Assembly: GCA_018296165.2 (NCBI GenBank)
Contig: JACKQL020000009.1
Location: 806,001 to 870,000 of the forward strand
Reading direction: 5' to 3'
DNA from: Termitomyces sp. T153
Taxonomy: Eukaryota > Basidiomycota > Agaricomycetes > Agaricales > Lyophyllaceae
Length of the DNA stretch: 64,000 nucleotides
Each line of letters opens with the position of its first letter. Position 1 is the first letter of the stretch. The position numbers and the translations under genes were made by a program. This document shows, piece by piece, positions 46,890 through 58,494 of the stretch. The notes under the pieces were generated by a model. The model was given only the letters and a program-made list of their open reading frames with translations, was not told where the DNA came from and ran no database searches.

Positions 46890-49262
46890 ATGTCGCGCTT
46901 ACCACGCTTACATTCTTCGCCTTTGCGCGCAGAACCGTCCATGCCCACTCTTAAACGCAAAGCCTCACCAGAAGAGGAGGAGGAGGCTCTCGACCAGCCG
47001 AGAAAATTGCCCGCGTTCGGTGTCAGTCGGCCGACTCGAACTCTTCAGCCTTCTCGAACCACTCCAAACCTTTCTAGAACTGTTGTCAATCTTCCTAAAC
47101 CCCTAACAAAACCTAAAGCCCCTGCATTCACTAAACCATCGACGTCAAGAGGGACCAGTGCTCCCCCTGCGACCCGTCCCGGCTCAGTTCGACAAACCAC
47201 TCGGTCGGTCTCAGGCCGTTCGGCAGACGACCAACGTTTCACACAACTCAATACACGGTTATCTTCCATTGAATCTGCACGAGCAGCCGATGCAGCGCGT
47301 TTAGCGCAGGACATGGCCGCTGAGCGTGCCAAAGTGGCTGAGCTGCAGGAGAACCATGCCGTGCTCTCTCGCGAGCTCGCGGCGGCCCGGAACCAAGAGA
47401 TGACACAGCGTCGAGATCTTATGCAAGCCTCTGACGAGATTGAAGCTCTTAAGAAGAAACATGCTAGGGAAGTAGATGATTTAGAGATGGATGTAAAGCA
47501 GCGGGACCGGGAGATTCGTGAGGTCAAGGAAGATCTGAGGTTATGCCGAAGTGACCTCGAGCAGGAGCGGGAAGCTGTGTCTTCGCTAAAATCGACATTG
47601 GCTTTGCAGTCTACGACGCATTTGACGCTGACGACACAGAACCAACTTCTCCAGGCCCAAGTGGACACTCATACACGGATGATCGCAGATCTTACAGCAA
47701 AACTTGAAGATGCGGACAGGTTAGTCGAGGAGAAGACTAGGGAAGCACGGGAGGGCGAGTTTGTGCGGAGAAAACTGCATAATATGGTTCTAGAGCTCAA
47801 GGGAAACATTCGCGTTTTCTGTCGTGTTCGACCTGTGTTGCCCTCGGATTCGGACGAGGTGGCGGATATGGCGTTCCCGGATAAGCGGGAGAATAAGGAA
47901 ATTGTGCTTGAGTCTTCTAGTGAGAGTGCGATGGGCCAGGAGAGGAGAGAGGTGTATAATTTTGCCTTCGACAAGGTTGGTCAACCGTTTTCTGATGGAT
48001 TTTTTTTGATAGAACCATGATAGGTCTTTGAACCGTCAGCAACACAAGCAGATGTGTTTGAGGAGATTTCGATGCTCGCACAGAGCTGTACGGACGGGTA
48101 CAATGTTTGTATCTTCGCTTATGGCCAGACTGGATCTGGCAAATCATTCACGATGGAGGGCGGACCTGTACGTTGTTTTTTCTTCAGACTTCTCTTCCTA
48201 TTTTAATACTCCATTATAGACCGAGGAAAGCGCTGGGATGATCCCACGCGCCGTCGAACAAGTCTTCCAAGTAACAGAAGACATGAAGTCCAAAGGATGG
48301 ACGTACACCCTCGAAGGCCAATTCCTTGAAATCGTAAGCTCTTACCTCGTTACACTCTCCTTCCTATCCTTTTACTAACTTGACAAGTACAACGAAACGA
48401 TCAATGACCTCCTAGGCTCGCACGATTTCGATAAGAAGAAGCACGAAATCAAACACGATCCCAAAACCAACACAACACGCGTAACAGACATTACAGTCCT
48501 CCCGCTCACTTCGCCCTCCCATGTCCGCACGCTCCTCTCTCGAGCTCAAAAACGCCGCAGCGTCGCCGCCACACTTGTCAACGAACGCTCGTCTCGCTCG
48601 CACTCCGTGTTCACCTTGCGCATTAAAGGTATGAGCACTGGCGGTGAGACGTGCGAGGGGTGTCTGAATCTCGTTGATTTGGCGGGGAGCGAAAGGCTGA
48701 ATGTTAGTTTTGGGCCAGGTTATGTGGGCGCAGGTGGGAGTGGAGGGGGGACAGGGCAGGTAGAGAAGGAGAGGGTAAAGGAGACGCAAAATATTAATAA
48801 AAGTTTGAGTGCGTTAGGGGATGTTATTGCTGCGCTTGGGGAGAAGGGAGCGGGTGGGCCGGGAGCGGAGGGGAAGCATGTGCCATATAGGAATTCCAAG
48901 GTTCGTTGCGCCTTTGTTTGGATTTGGAGAGGTGATACCAGATGGGGCTGATGATAAATACTTTTTTGCTAGCTGACCTATTTGTTGCAGAATTCACTGA
49001 GTGGAAACTCGAAGACGCTGGTATGTGCTTTGTTGTCTCTTCCTTCATTTTGTAGATTCACACAATGGCTGACCCTCATAGATGTTCTTGAACCTCTCAC
49101 CCCTCGCAGCGCATTTGAATGAATCGCTGACTTCTCTCCGCTTCGCCACGAAGGTATGCACCGTATATTCCCCCTCAATAGAAAGATATCCTTATCTGAC
49201 GATGGCAGGTGAACAATACAAATATTGGCACGGCGAAAAAGCAGTCAAGGACGTCTTCATGA
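46890..49262 (+). CDS. Kinesin-14 (Kar3/KlpA type) with C-terminal motor
   Basis: Predicted CDS join(46890..47975,48024..48167,48220..48333,48388..48900,48973..49020,49082..49153,49209..49262), 676 aa. Kinesin-14 motors walk to microtubule minus ends and act in spindle assembly and nuclear fusion. The tail (1-110) is basic and Pro/Ser-rich, residues about 113-312 are a coiled coil, then the kinesin-14 neck [20 protein letters not shown] leads into the motor. GQTGSGKS (396-403) is the P-loop, NERSSRSHS switch I, LVDLAGSE switch II, LRFATKV the motor end. A Gly-rich insertion ([18 protein letters not shown]) follows switch II where relatives have a short loop. The start gives [20 protein letters not shown]; a second Met at residue 18 is possible. 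Confidence 0.95.
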
Positions 49263-50123
49263 TGTCTGCGAGGGTCCGTGCATGGATGTGTAGTTAGTGA
49301 TGGCTCTCAGGCAATATTGTATAGTCATGTCTTTCGATTCTTTCCCAAGTGACGAGTTTAATACATTCCCATGATTAAGTAAAGTATCCAGTCATTCTAC
49401 GTCCTGTACTGAAAGTACTTGCTTCCGATCTCACCTTTGAAAATCCCGTATGTGCGCCGCATGTTCTCATGGAAGTTGCCTATAGGTGATTTTGCTCCTG
49501 ATCATCAGACAAAATGGAGAATGAATGAAGAATGAAGAACAAATCAAGAAACACGCGTCCAACGGTACGTAAAAGTACCTCAGAATTCAAACTCAAGGTT
49601 TTTCTCAAGCAAGGTTGTAAGTTCTCCCAGATTTCAGCAACAATAAGTATCTTACACATTGGTTGGCCAAGTGAGAATGTTTCAGCTGAGAAGGAAGAAA
49701 ACAAATGAGCAAAATGGCGCGTTGGACGGTGGTACTTGTAAATGAACAGGTGTTTTAGAAGGTACTTAAAACAGCCGGTGCGAGGTACTTTTATTTGGGT
49801 CTGGCGCCGAGATCTAGCTCAGCAGATGACGGCAGATAACCATGTACAATCGGCATTGGCCCTGCGGGCCGCAATGAGATGCGCTGATGCTCGACGATCT
49901 ATCTAAATTTGCGTGTGAGGTATGGATGACTCTGCACACATACTCGGAGGCAACTATCATCAGGTGGTGTACATGACTCCTGAGAACTTGTCCGATGCTA
50001 ACGGGTCCTTCACTGTTCCACCACTCCACTTTTCCCGTGCTGTTCTCATCTCCCCTGTTGGACGCCTAGTAAGTTATCAAGGGCACAGATTCAGGCTGTT
50101 CTATATCCTCGATTTAAGGTTTT
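49263..50123. other. Intergenic between kinesin and P450
   Basis: About 860 bp. No coding homology. It contains the presumed P450 promoter; no repeat is recognised. Confidence 0.5.
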
Positions 50124-52341
50124 ATGATGCCAGTGAACATCGCGTTTGATGTTGCTATAGTTTCATTTGCAGTTATCCTCTTTCACTATCTCAAACGAGC
50201 GGGAAATGGTAGACGTCTACCCCTTCCGCCCGGGCCCAAGAAATTTCCACTGATTGGCAACCTACTGGACATACCAAGGACTTTTGAGTGGATCACCTAC
50301 CACAAATGGTGCAAGGAACTTGGTAGAGTTGTATGGCATATATAATATATGGAACAATCACTCTTTCATTAAGGTTCCGATATTATTCATCTCGATATCG
50401 CAGGCACATCGATCATCGTCATCGACAATGCTCAGGTTGCCACAGAACTTTTGGAACAGAGATCTTCAATCTACTCGGACAGGTACAGCTGACTCAAAGA
50501 AATCGGGTACAAATTTTTTATCTTGATGTTTCTAAGGGCAAGAATGGTCATGCTTCAAGAACTAATGGGATGGAGTTTCAATGTTGGCTTCATGCCTTAT
50601 GGTTAATTCCATCTGTCAGCTACGATCACTCATTTTTTCTGATAATTCCCGCCTTAGGAGAGTTCTGGTATGCGCCAAGCTCTGTACATATTAAATCTAG
50701 TCAAATGGCCTAAAGGCGCCATTCTCGACGAATACTACATCGGGAATTCCATCCAAGCGCTGTTGTGCGCTTTCAGCCCCACGAATTAAAAGCCAGCCGC
50801 AGCCTTCTTCGTCGCCTTCTAGTGCCATCAGACGATCTAATGGGAGAGCTTCTACAGTTCGTCATCAAGGTATTTTAAATGTACAATGTTTTGATGATGA
50901 CTTCAAGGATGGCGGGTGAGACCATCATGTCGGTTGCATATGGAATCAAGGTTGACTCCAGGGATGACCCGTACATAACGGCCGCTGAAGAGGGTGTCTA
51001 TGGACTCCAAATCGCGGCCATGCCAGGTGCCTTTCTTGTTGATTCAATGCCTATCCTCAAGCATGTGCCGGACTGGATGCCTTTCGCTGGGTTCAAGCGT
51101 AAAGCGAAATATTGGCGTAATTTTGCTCTTGATATGGTCAATAAGCCATACGTGGCGGCCAAGTGTAACGTTGTTAGATGTGATTACCCGTGAGTGATTG
51201 TCTCGCTGATTACCAGTAGGAAAGAGATGATGCTACACCATCATTCGTATCGAGTTGTTTGCAAAATATGGACAAATCGATGGATTTGAAGCTCCAGGAA
51301 GATATCATAAGGTCAACAGCCGGGACGATGTACGCCGGTAAGCTCACAGTTTGTCTTGACTTTATCATAGATATTGTCTCTTATCTTATGATGCAGCTGG
51401 ATCTGACACTGTACGTCATATCTATACAAGGCGCTCAAGTCTTTATATTGATTATTTGGGAAAGACTGTGTCAGCCATTGCATCAGGCATCCTTGGCCTG
51501 CTTGCCAATCCTGTGGCGCTCAAGAAGGCTCAAGAAGAGATCGACCGTGTTATTGGCCCCGACCGCCTTCCAACGTTTGATGATAAGAACTCTCTACCAT
51601 ATATCACTGCAATCACAAAGGAATGTTTGAGGTGGAGAGATGTCACTCCAATTGGTACGATAACATTGTGTTGAAGCGAAATCTCTCCACAAACCAACAG
51701 TTGGGTAGCTATACCACACTTCCTCGATGCTGATGATGAGTACAATGGATACTGGCTTCCCAAAGGTTCAATCATTATCCCGAATGCCTGGTGAGCACAA
51801 AGTTAGACGTCATCGCTTATCAAGATGGTCTGATCCTTCCAAATAGGGCCATGCTTCACGATGAAACTATCTATCCACAGCCATTTGATTTCAATCCCGA
51901 CAGGTGGATCATTGATGGAAAATTGAACCCAGATGTGAGAGACCCGATGCACGCAGCCTTTGGATTTGGAAGAAGGTAGGAAGATACAGATATCAACATT
52001 TGACATCTTGAACATTTAAGCTTATGTACACCCATGGTTGCAGGGTATGTCCCGGACGTTTTATGGCTTACTCTGCTATATGGATTACCGTGGCTTCTAT
52101 GATCGCCACATTTGATATTGAGAAGGTTCGAGATGCTGATGGAAAGGTCATTGAGCCATCAAATGAGTTTCATTCTGCCTTAGTTTGGTGGGCTTCTAAC
52201 ATGTTTTTTCCGCAAATTCCTGTCAAGTTTACTTCTATTCATAGTAAACCTCTTCCATTCAAATGTTCGATCATGCCAAGATCAAAGAAAGCTGAAAATT
52301 TGATCAAGGCATCAGCCAATGAGGAGTACTACTTCTCTTGA
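50124..52341 (+). CDS. Cytochrome P450 monooxygenase
   Basis: Predicted CDS join(50124..50322,50374..50482,50537..50601,50658..50667,50716..50856,50908..51162,51225..51337,51397..51410,51465..51654,51709..51790,51847..51975,52044..52341), 534 aa in 12 exons, all phases closing. It is ER-anchored by the N-terminal segment (IAFDVAIVSFAVILFHYL), followed by the proline hinge LPLPPGPKKFPLIGN. AGSDT (298-302) is the helix-I oxygen-activation motif. ECLR (355-358) is the ExxR salt bridge, although the usual RWRP there reads RWRD. FGFGRRVCPGR holds the heme-ligand Cys438. Exons of 10 nt (50658-50667) and 14 nt (51397-51410) are needed to keep the sequence. The wording resembles basidiomycete CYP64-clan enzymes; subfamily and substrate cannot be assigned. 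No partner biosynthetic genes are nearby. Confidence 0.93.
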
Positions 52342-54199
52342 ACAGTAGATTGTGTTCTCATTATAATGAGTCTATTCCACATTTCTTGAATGCAGAGATA
52401 TTTGGTCTACATGTACATATAGTACAGTTCCGCCAATTGAACGGGTCATGAAAACACAATAGACATCCACTTTGAGTCATGAACAAGGTTTGCCTATTTG
52501 GTATCCTAGCTGCTCCATGCTATGCTACTTCTTTTAGGACCTAGAGAATACAGACAGACTGAAGAAATGCTATACTGAACAGAACCGGAACAAATGACAT
52601 ATTCCAAGTTGACGATGCTTAGAAGAGTGTTGTTTGTATCATGTATGACAAATTGCTCTTGAGCCAAAGGAGATCTACATATTCAAGTTGATCAGAGAGT
52701 GGGGAAGCCCCATTGTCCTTGCATTCAACGGATAGTTTTTGGGTGTAACTCCCCAAGCCTCTCTATATTTAGTGATGCAAAATTGAAAGTTATGCTTTGT
52801 CAAATGATCTTATTAAACTTGGCAAAACCTTCTTCCACCAAGTTTTGGAGGTTTAGTTACACTCAATCCCATTTCTCCAATTATGAGATGTTTATTATTT
52901 TATTGATTTATATGTAAGCTTGAGATCAATCATCTCATGCAGCAGAAAGTGCTCAAAAGTATATATTTACTATTGCATAAAATAATCTAAAAACTCCTGA
53001 GCCCAAGCAGTCCATTCCCTGGTGATTCCAAGCCATAGTAAGTAGATTATTTGCCTAGCCACTCAAAATCTGCCATCCTTCTATAACTCACCATTTGTAC
53101 ATAGACCAGGGCCTTGTCCATGTGTTTTTGTCATTGTTCAGGGGTGTGGTTGGCTGGTCGTCAGCCTGGACATTGTCACACTGCATGGTCAGGTCTTGGT
53201 ACTGTTGAGTTGTTCTGCTTCTCACCCCTCCTCTTCTCATAGCTATTAGTTCTCATCTGTCATTTTACAAGTGGTTTTTGGCACAGACATTGGCTCAAAC
53301 ATGGGTTGTGGACAAAAAGTAGGTTTGAAAAAGAGTTGTTGATGATTGGGACTGGTTGATGAGACTGAGTATAGCTGGTACCACCACTTTGTTAGCTGTT
53401 TCAGCTATCACTTTGATCATGATCAATCAGTGAGTCATCCCAACCCTCAACCCTTGGTTTTGCCTCAATGCTTACTTTTGAAGGCTTTTTTATTCTGTTC
53501 TTGGGCTCATTGTTGTCAATGTTCGTAGCATCTTTAAATTAAGTACTCCCTCTGCCTACAGTTTTTAGCATCAAGGTATATTTAGGAGGTCTTCAACTTC
53601 TTTTTTTTGTGGTTCTTACTGGTGAGTACTGTCATAACAATATACTATATCATGAACTGGCTATTACCACTGGTAATGTCACTGGTGACCACCAAGTAAC
53701 AGCTAGTTGCATTACCAGTCAGAGAATATGTTGGTGAACTAACTGCTCCAAATTATGTATGCTATCAGATTGTATAGACTATTGACTGTTGATGATGTCC
53801 ATTGCTGTCTAGCTGCCATGCAGAGAACACAAACAACTAGTGGTTTTGCAAGTAGTGTATGAATGGACTAGAATAAATGAGGGCAGCAAGCCAAGCTAGG
53901 TCCAGAGAACCCAATTTAGTAAGGGTGAGGTGAAGAAAGGAGGACTTGATCATTTGGTTGACCTCTTACAGATGAATCCTCAGCCAAGACATCCCAAGGC
54001 AGGTCATGGACATGGCCATTAGGCTCAAAAACATGATGAAATTCTGTGTTTAAATGGTTGTCAAGCTCAGCAGCCAGTGTCTGTTCTGTAGCCAAATGCT
54101 CAACACATGCTTACACAGTGGCAAAAGGGTCTACTTCCATAACATCCAATAACAAACTGAAGTGCTCCATGCATCTCAAATGTTTGGTGCAGACAAATT
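52342..54199. other. AT-rich, CpG-poor spacer
   Basis: 3' flank of the P450 gene, passing into decayed retroelement-like DNA from about 53000. Short frames only, and none resembles a known protein. Confidence 0.4.
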
Positions 54200-55980
54200 T
54201 CAATTCCTTGACCATTTCTTTCTGGTCCCTCTGGGTCTCTGCAAACTTTTTACATAGAGAGATGAGATCTTTGGAGGAGGAGCAACAACAGGATCAGGGT
54301 TTAACAGGTTGTAATTAATTTGTTTGTCTATAACAGTACTAGCTTCAGCATCTACAATGATATGAATCAATTTTAGGAATGAGAATCTGAGTATCAGAGG
54401 CAAACAAAGGCCAGGTGCAATAACAGCTCTCAAGGTGAAAGATGACCAAGACTGGTCTAGAGATGTAAGAGATATTTTACAATGGTCTAGCAGTACCATA
54501 GGTTTTCTTGAACCATCTTTCAAAGTGACATCAATCTGTAATCATTGAGTTTATGCAAGCAACAGACACAAACACCAAGGTGTTCAACTAGACCTGCATG
54601 GATTAAAACAAGATGTGAGCACTATCAATCAATATAGAAACAGTGACAGGAGAGGGCACTTTTGGTCCATCAACCAAGGCATGCCACACAAAATGAGAAA
54701 TGGCAAGGGGAGCAATACTTACAGAATCTCAGTGTAAGACACTCACATGGGGTGAGTCCAGTAGCATGGCAGCCACTGTCTGAATGGATCCAGATGGTTC
54801 AGGAGACTAGGTTGACACACTAGCATTGGAGACAGCAGCAACTGAGGAGCCCAAGGCCTTAACACTAGAAGGCTTTGATCTATGTGCACATGAAGCCTTA
54901 TGCACATCAATTATGGCCTGGATGATTGTCTGGTAGGTGGATGGATCCAGAAAACTGTTCTTACATTCTTTGGCAAGATGACCAGCAAACAGGTAGCAGC
55001 ACTTGAAGCAGCCCTCATTTGCCATCAACAGTTCACATTCTTCAGCTGTCAGAAGTGGTAATTTTTCAACAGAATGGGACAAGGAGCTAGTAGGAGCAGA
55101 GGTCACATTAGTGGAGTTAGGTTTTGAGGACAAGAGCAAAAGTTTCTTCAAAATATGCACTGCCTCATTAACAATCTCCCTTTGATGTTTCTCAGCATAG
55201 TGAAGGCATTGTCATGAACTCAGATGCCCTCAAGCCATTTCTGAAACTCTTTCTTGCCCTTCAATCCCTCCTTATACACATGCCATCATGGTCAATTCCA
55301 TCTTGGAGTTGATCTGAATGTGAAGGGTAACAACATCCATATGAGTGGATGTCCTAACCAAGAGAGAATTAAGCTTTTGAAAGTGACAAGCAAAATCCCA
55401 GAAAGTCCCTTTCAAGGGAGTAAAGATGGAGAACAGAATTTGGTAGCAAAGATCTTTATGCCAGTCTGGCAGGAGATAATTTTCCTTATCTCCCACCCAA
55501 AATACTTGAATGACAGTTTCAGTACACACTCTTGCTCAGCAGAAATCCAATCACAGATATGGTGATCTTTGAAGTGTAGACTCACCAAACCATCTTGGGT
55601 TTAGCAATCTGCTTTGTCTGTAAGTAATTGACACAGTAATTGACATATTGTTGGATCACCTCAGACATCAGATCTCCCCTGGTGACCAAGGGCAGTTTTG
55701 AACTGCATTCCTCACAGGTTGTCAGTTTGGGTGTTGCAAAGTTTGGCTTCATGGAGGTAGGATATATGGGTGAGTGTATGTATGGAGATACAATACAATC
55801 TTTGGATGACAAAGTGGAACAGGTACTTTCTGATCTGCACTGAGAATCAGGTTCAGAAACTAAGTACAGAGAGGATCTTTGCAGCAGAACCAGGTCAAAT
55901 TCACTTGGTACAAGCAATAGTGGTGATGAGACAGGGTTCTGCAGTGCCTGGCTCCAGGTACTCAGGGGTATGGAGGTCAA
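54200..55980 (-). pseudogene. Gag-protease relic of an Agaricomycete retrotransposon
   Basis: 55582-55980 resembles a Gag N-terminus (PKLTTCEECSSKLPLVTRGD followed by LMSEVIQQYVNYCVNYLQ). 54807-55160 has a knuckle-like CFKC..AGHLAKEC with spacing C-x2-C-x6-H-x4-C, two residues longer than the standard. 54200-54523 has an aspartic-protease-like end (LILRFSFLKLIHIIVDAEAS, NYNLLNPDPV). The order and strand agree with one element read right to left. Frames are broken between the pieces and no reverse transcriptase follows directly. Confidence 0.6.
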
Positions 55981-56378
55981 TGGATGACAACACAGTTTGA
56001 CTATGGTCTACTTGCAAATATCAAGCTCAGGAGTAGTCTGAACAATCTAGAGAGTCTAATGATGCATAGGCCTCCCACCTAAGACTAAACTCTACCAGTC
56101 TCAAGGGAGACTAGTATGATTGACATGGACAGCCAGACAGAACTTTTACAGTGTTTGTCCCTAGTGTTACATGTCAAGTTACTAAGGGTCATATGGATCT
56201 GTCTTTCAAAAAAAGTGTAAGACATACATCTCTACTTACAGGGGTTCAGACAATGGAACACCACACTATGTCTTGGTGCTACATACTACAAGTACAGGCA
56301 GATACAAGAAGGGAAGCAAGTGAAGCAAGCACAAGGGATGCAAGCAATGTGTATATGTGGAGAGGGAAACAAGGTTCA

Positions 56379-57000
56379 TGTCAGGTTCCACTGACCATGG
56401 AAGCTCAGCTTAACTGGGTGAGTCCTTACTAGGCAGACATGATGTCCTGTGCTTATAACCTAGCACTCTGGGGTTGGTGCAGGCTTCAGATACTTGTGAG
56501 GGGAAGCTAGGGGGAGCAGTCCAAGCAAGTCCAGGGTGGTCTGGGGAAGTCTAAGACCAAGTATACTAAGCATTGGGCTTGGGTGGGTGTCAGGTACAAG
56601 TCCATAAGTGAGTGTATGGGCTGTGGAGAAAGTGGGGGGGGGGTTTGTGAGTGATGGGAGCAGAGCCAGAGTTTGATGGGGGATCAATCAAGAGTGATGG
56701 GTTCCAGAGCTGAGTGTAGGGCAAGGTCTGGATTTGTCATAAGAATGTTGGAAGGGTTATAGCAGAGGGATATGGTCTACTCAGTACTGTACAGTGTCTA
56801 CTGACATAACTACTCACCTGGCAGGGGGAGATACAAAGAGAACAAGTCTGGAGATTCCCTAGGCCTGGTGTGATGCTTCAGAGGCTTCAGAAGCATGAGA
56901 AACAACTGTATAGTATGACAGAAAGAAAAGACAAAAGTAAGAATAAAGGAAAATCATAAGGAGGGAGAAATGAGGACACTCAATGGGGAGTCCCCTCACA
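56379..57000 (-). mobile_element. Truncated family-C LTR fused to a gypsy-LTR-like fragment
   Basis: 56379 to about 56770 matches the first part of the family-C LTR (TGTCAGGTTCCACTGACC...). Without a gap, 56806-57000 resembles the A-family LTR (ACTCACCTGGCAGGGGGAGATACAAAGAGAACAAGTCTGG ... GTCCCCTCACA). Both are incomplete. This is a junction of two old insertions or a recombinant. Confidence 0.6.
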
Positions 57001-57282
57001 ATTTTAGCCTAGCTTATATTTTGACCTTCTCCTTGCCAATATTTGAGAAGATGTGGTAGCAAAGGAATATGCTAGCTCCAGTAAGGAATCCAGTGCAAAA
57101 GGCAAAAAGTGCTGGCATGTGAGATTGGTCTGATGGAACCACCAGACAGACATGGTTCAGTGTACCAGTCAAAGATTCTGTCATTTTAAGAGTAACCTCA
57201 GTGGCACCAGTCTGATCAGCCAGTTTAGCAGTATACTTGGTTTTTCATTCTGTGGCAATTTGACTATTTTATTCTCAAGAGA

Positions 57283-58061
57283 TCAGATGAAGCCAATGTA
57301 AGTAAAGGTGGAAGAGAAGGGAGAGTGCTTGTCAGGTGCCTGCAGCCACCCTAAAGATTTTGCCACAGAGATCAATAATGCATCATAGTTGTCTATGAAT
57401 GGTGGTTCAGGTTGTTCAGAGTATCTGAAGATAAAATCATTTACCCATTGCAAATGGCTTTGATACCATAGTGCAAGAAAATCTTTACAATTGTCTGCTA
57501 CATGGCCAAATATACTGGACATATAAAGTTCAGGCAAAAGTCAAAATGAATAAGACCATTGATAATTACAGTGAGGAGGACCCAATCAGCAGGCTTAGTT
57601 GAAATATTGGAAAAGGCAGAATCCACATCAAATACAGCCATTTGGGTGCCAGGAGGAATATCTGGCACCAGAGCCAACAATCTGCAAATGTTCCTCAGTC
57701 ACATTTACAATGACATATCAATGAGAGAGTCGATAAGAGGAATTTCTGAGTCATTCTGAAGATAAGAAAGATTGAGCATAACCCTAAGCCCCACACTCTC
57801 AACCATGTTCAGGGGGGCCATTCTATAATGTCTGAAAAGTTCAAAACCTGATTTGAGTGGGAAGCCAGGCAATACTTGGCCAAGTTTGATTTCCTGCGCA
57901 TAGTTTAATACAACAAAGTCATGAGCTTGAATGGAGTGGTAATGATTCAGAAGAGTAAAGGTGTTATCAATTTTAAAGGAATCCAATCTGATGCCAAAGC
58001 CATGACAAAGGCCATTCAACACCCCAATAAATGTATCCAATGCTCTAAGGCAGCCTCCCAC
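57283..58061 (-). pseudogene. Reverse transcriptase relic, possibly DIRS-like
   Basis: Three pieces in different frames. 57705-58061 is an N-terminal stretch. 57498-57680 has PDIPPGTQMAVFDVDSAFSN (catalytic Asp motif A) and LIHFDFCLNF. 57283-57537 has IFGHVAD and LQWVNDFIFRYSEQP, the polymerase box with xxDD changed to xxND, then FTYIGF. The wording resembles reverse transcriptases that in Agaricomycetes accompany tyrosine recombinases (DIRS group), from memory and without a search. The D-to-N change and frameshifts make it dead. The coding sequence probably continues at 61564 beyond the LTR stack. Confidence 0.55.
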
Positions 58062-58494
58062 CTATCCAGCAAGAGTAGGGTGGACACTGGGAATCAAGAT
58101 TCAAGCCATACATGCCCGTGCTCCATGAGCTGAAGATCTGCACAAGGAGCAGATGTGGGCATGAGTGCACTCAGACTTACAGAAACACAAACCAGAGCTA
58201 TTGAAGGCAAAGCACACCAACTCTCCTCCAAGTGTTTTCCAGGAGCAACCATCCTTTCATATCCACCAGGGATCTATGGACTGTTAATCCACAATACAAT
58301 GTGAAGTGACAGATTGAGTTCCTGCCCCTGATTCCTTGTTCCACCATGACCTTTGCTTCAGCTAAGCCTTTGTCCAATGTGTTCCACTCTGGACACGTGT
58401 TCTACTAAAAGACACTCCTTCCATAAATTGATAATGAAAGCTGTCCATGCAAAAACAATCATGATCAACATGACTCTGAGCCTCTGGTTGTCAC

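Noticed and set aside
47045..47668. 207-codon open frame on the - strand
   Set aside because: Shadow of the kinesin coiled-coil exon; Ser/Arg-rich composition is the antisense of the heptads.
14357..52341. Secondary-metabolite cluster joining the monooxygenase and the P450
   Set aside because: They are 34 kb apart, with housekeeping-type genes and retroelements between and no core synthase.
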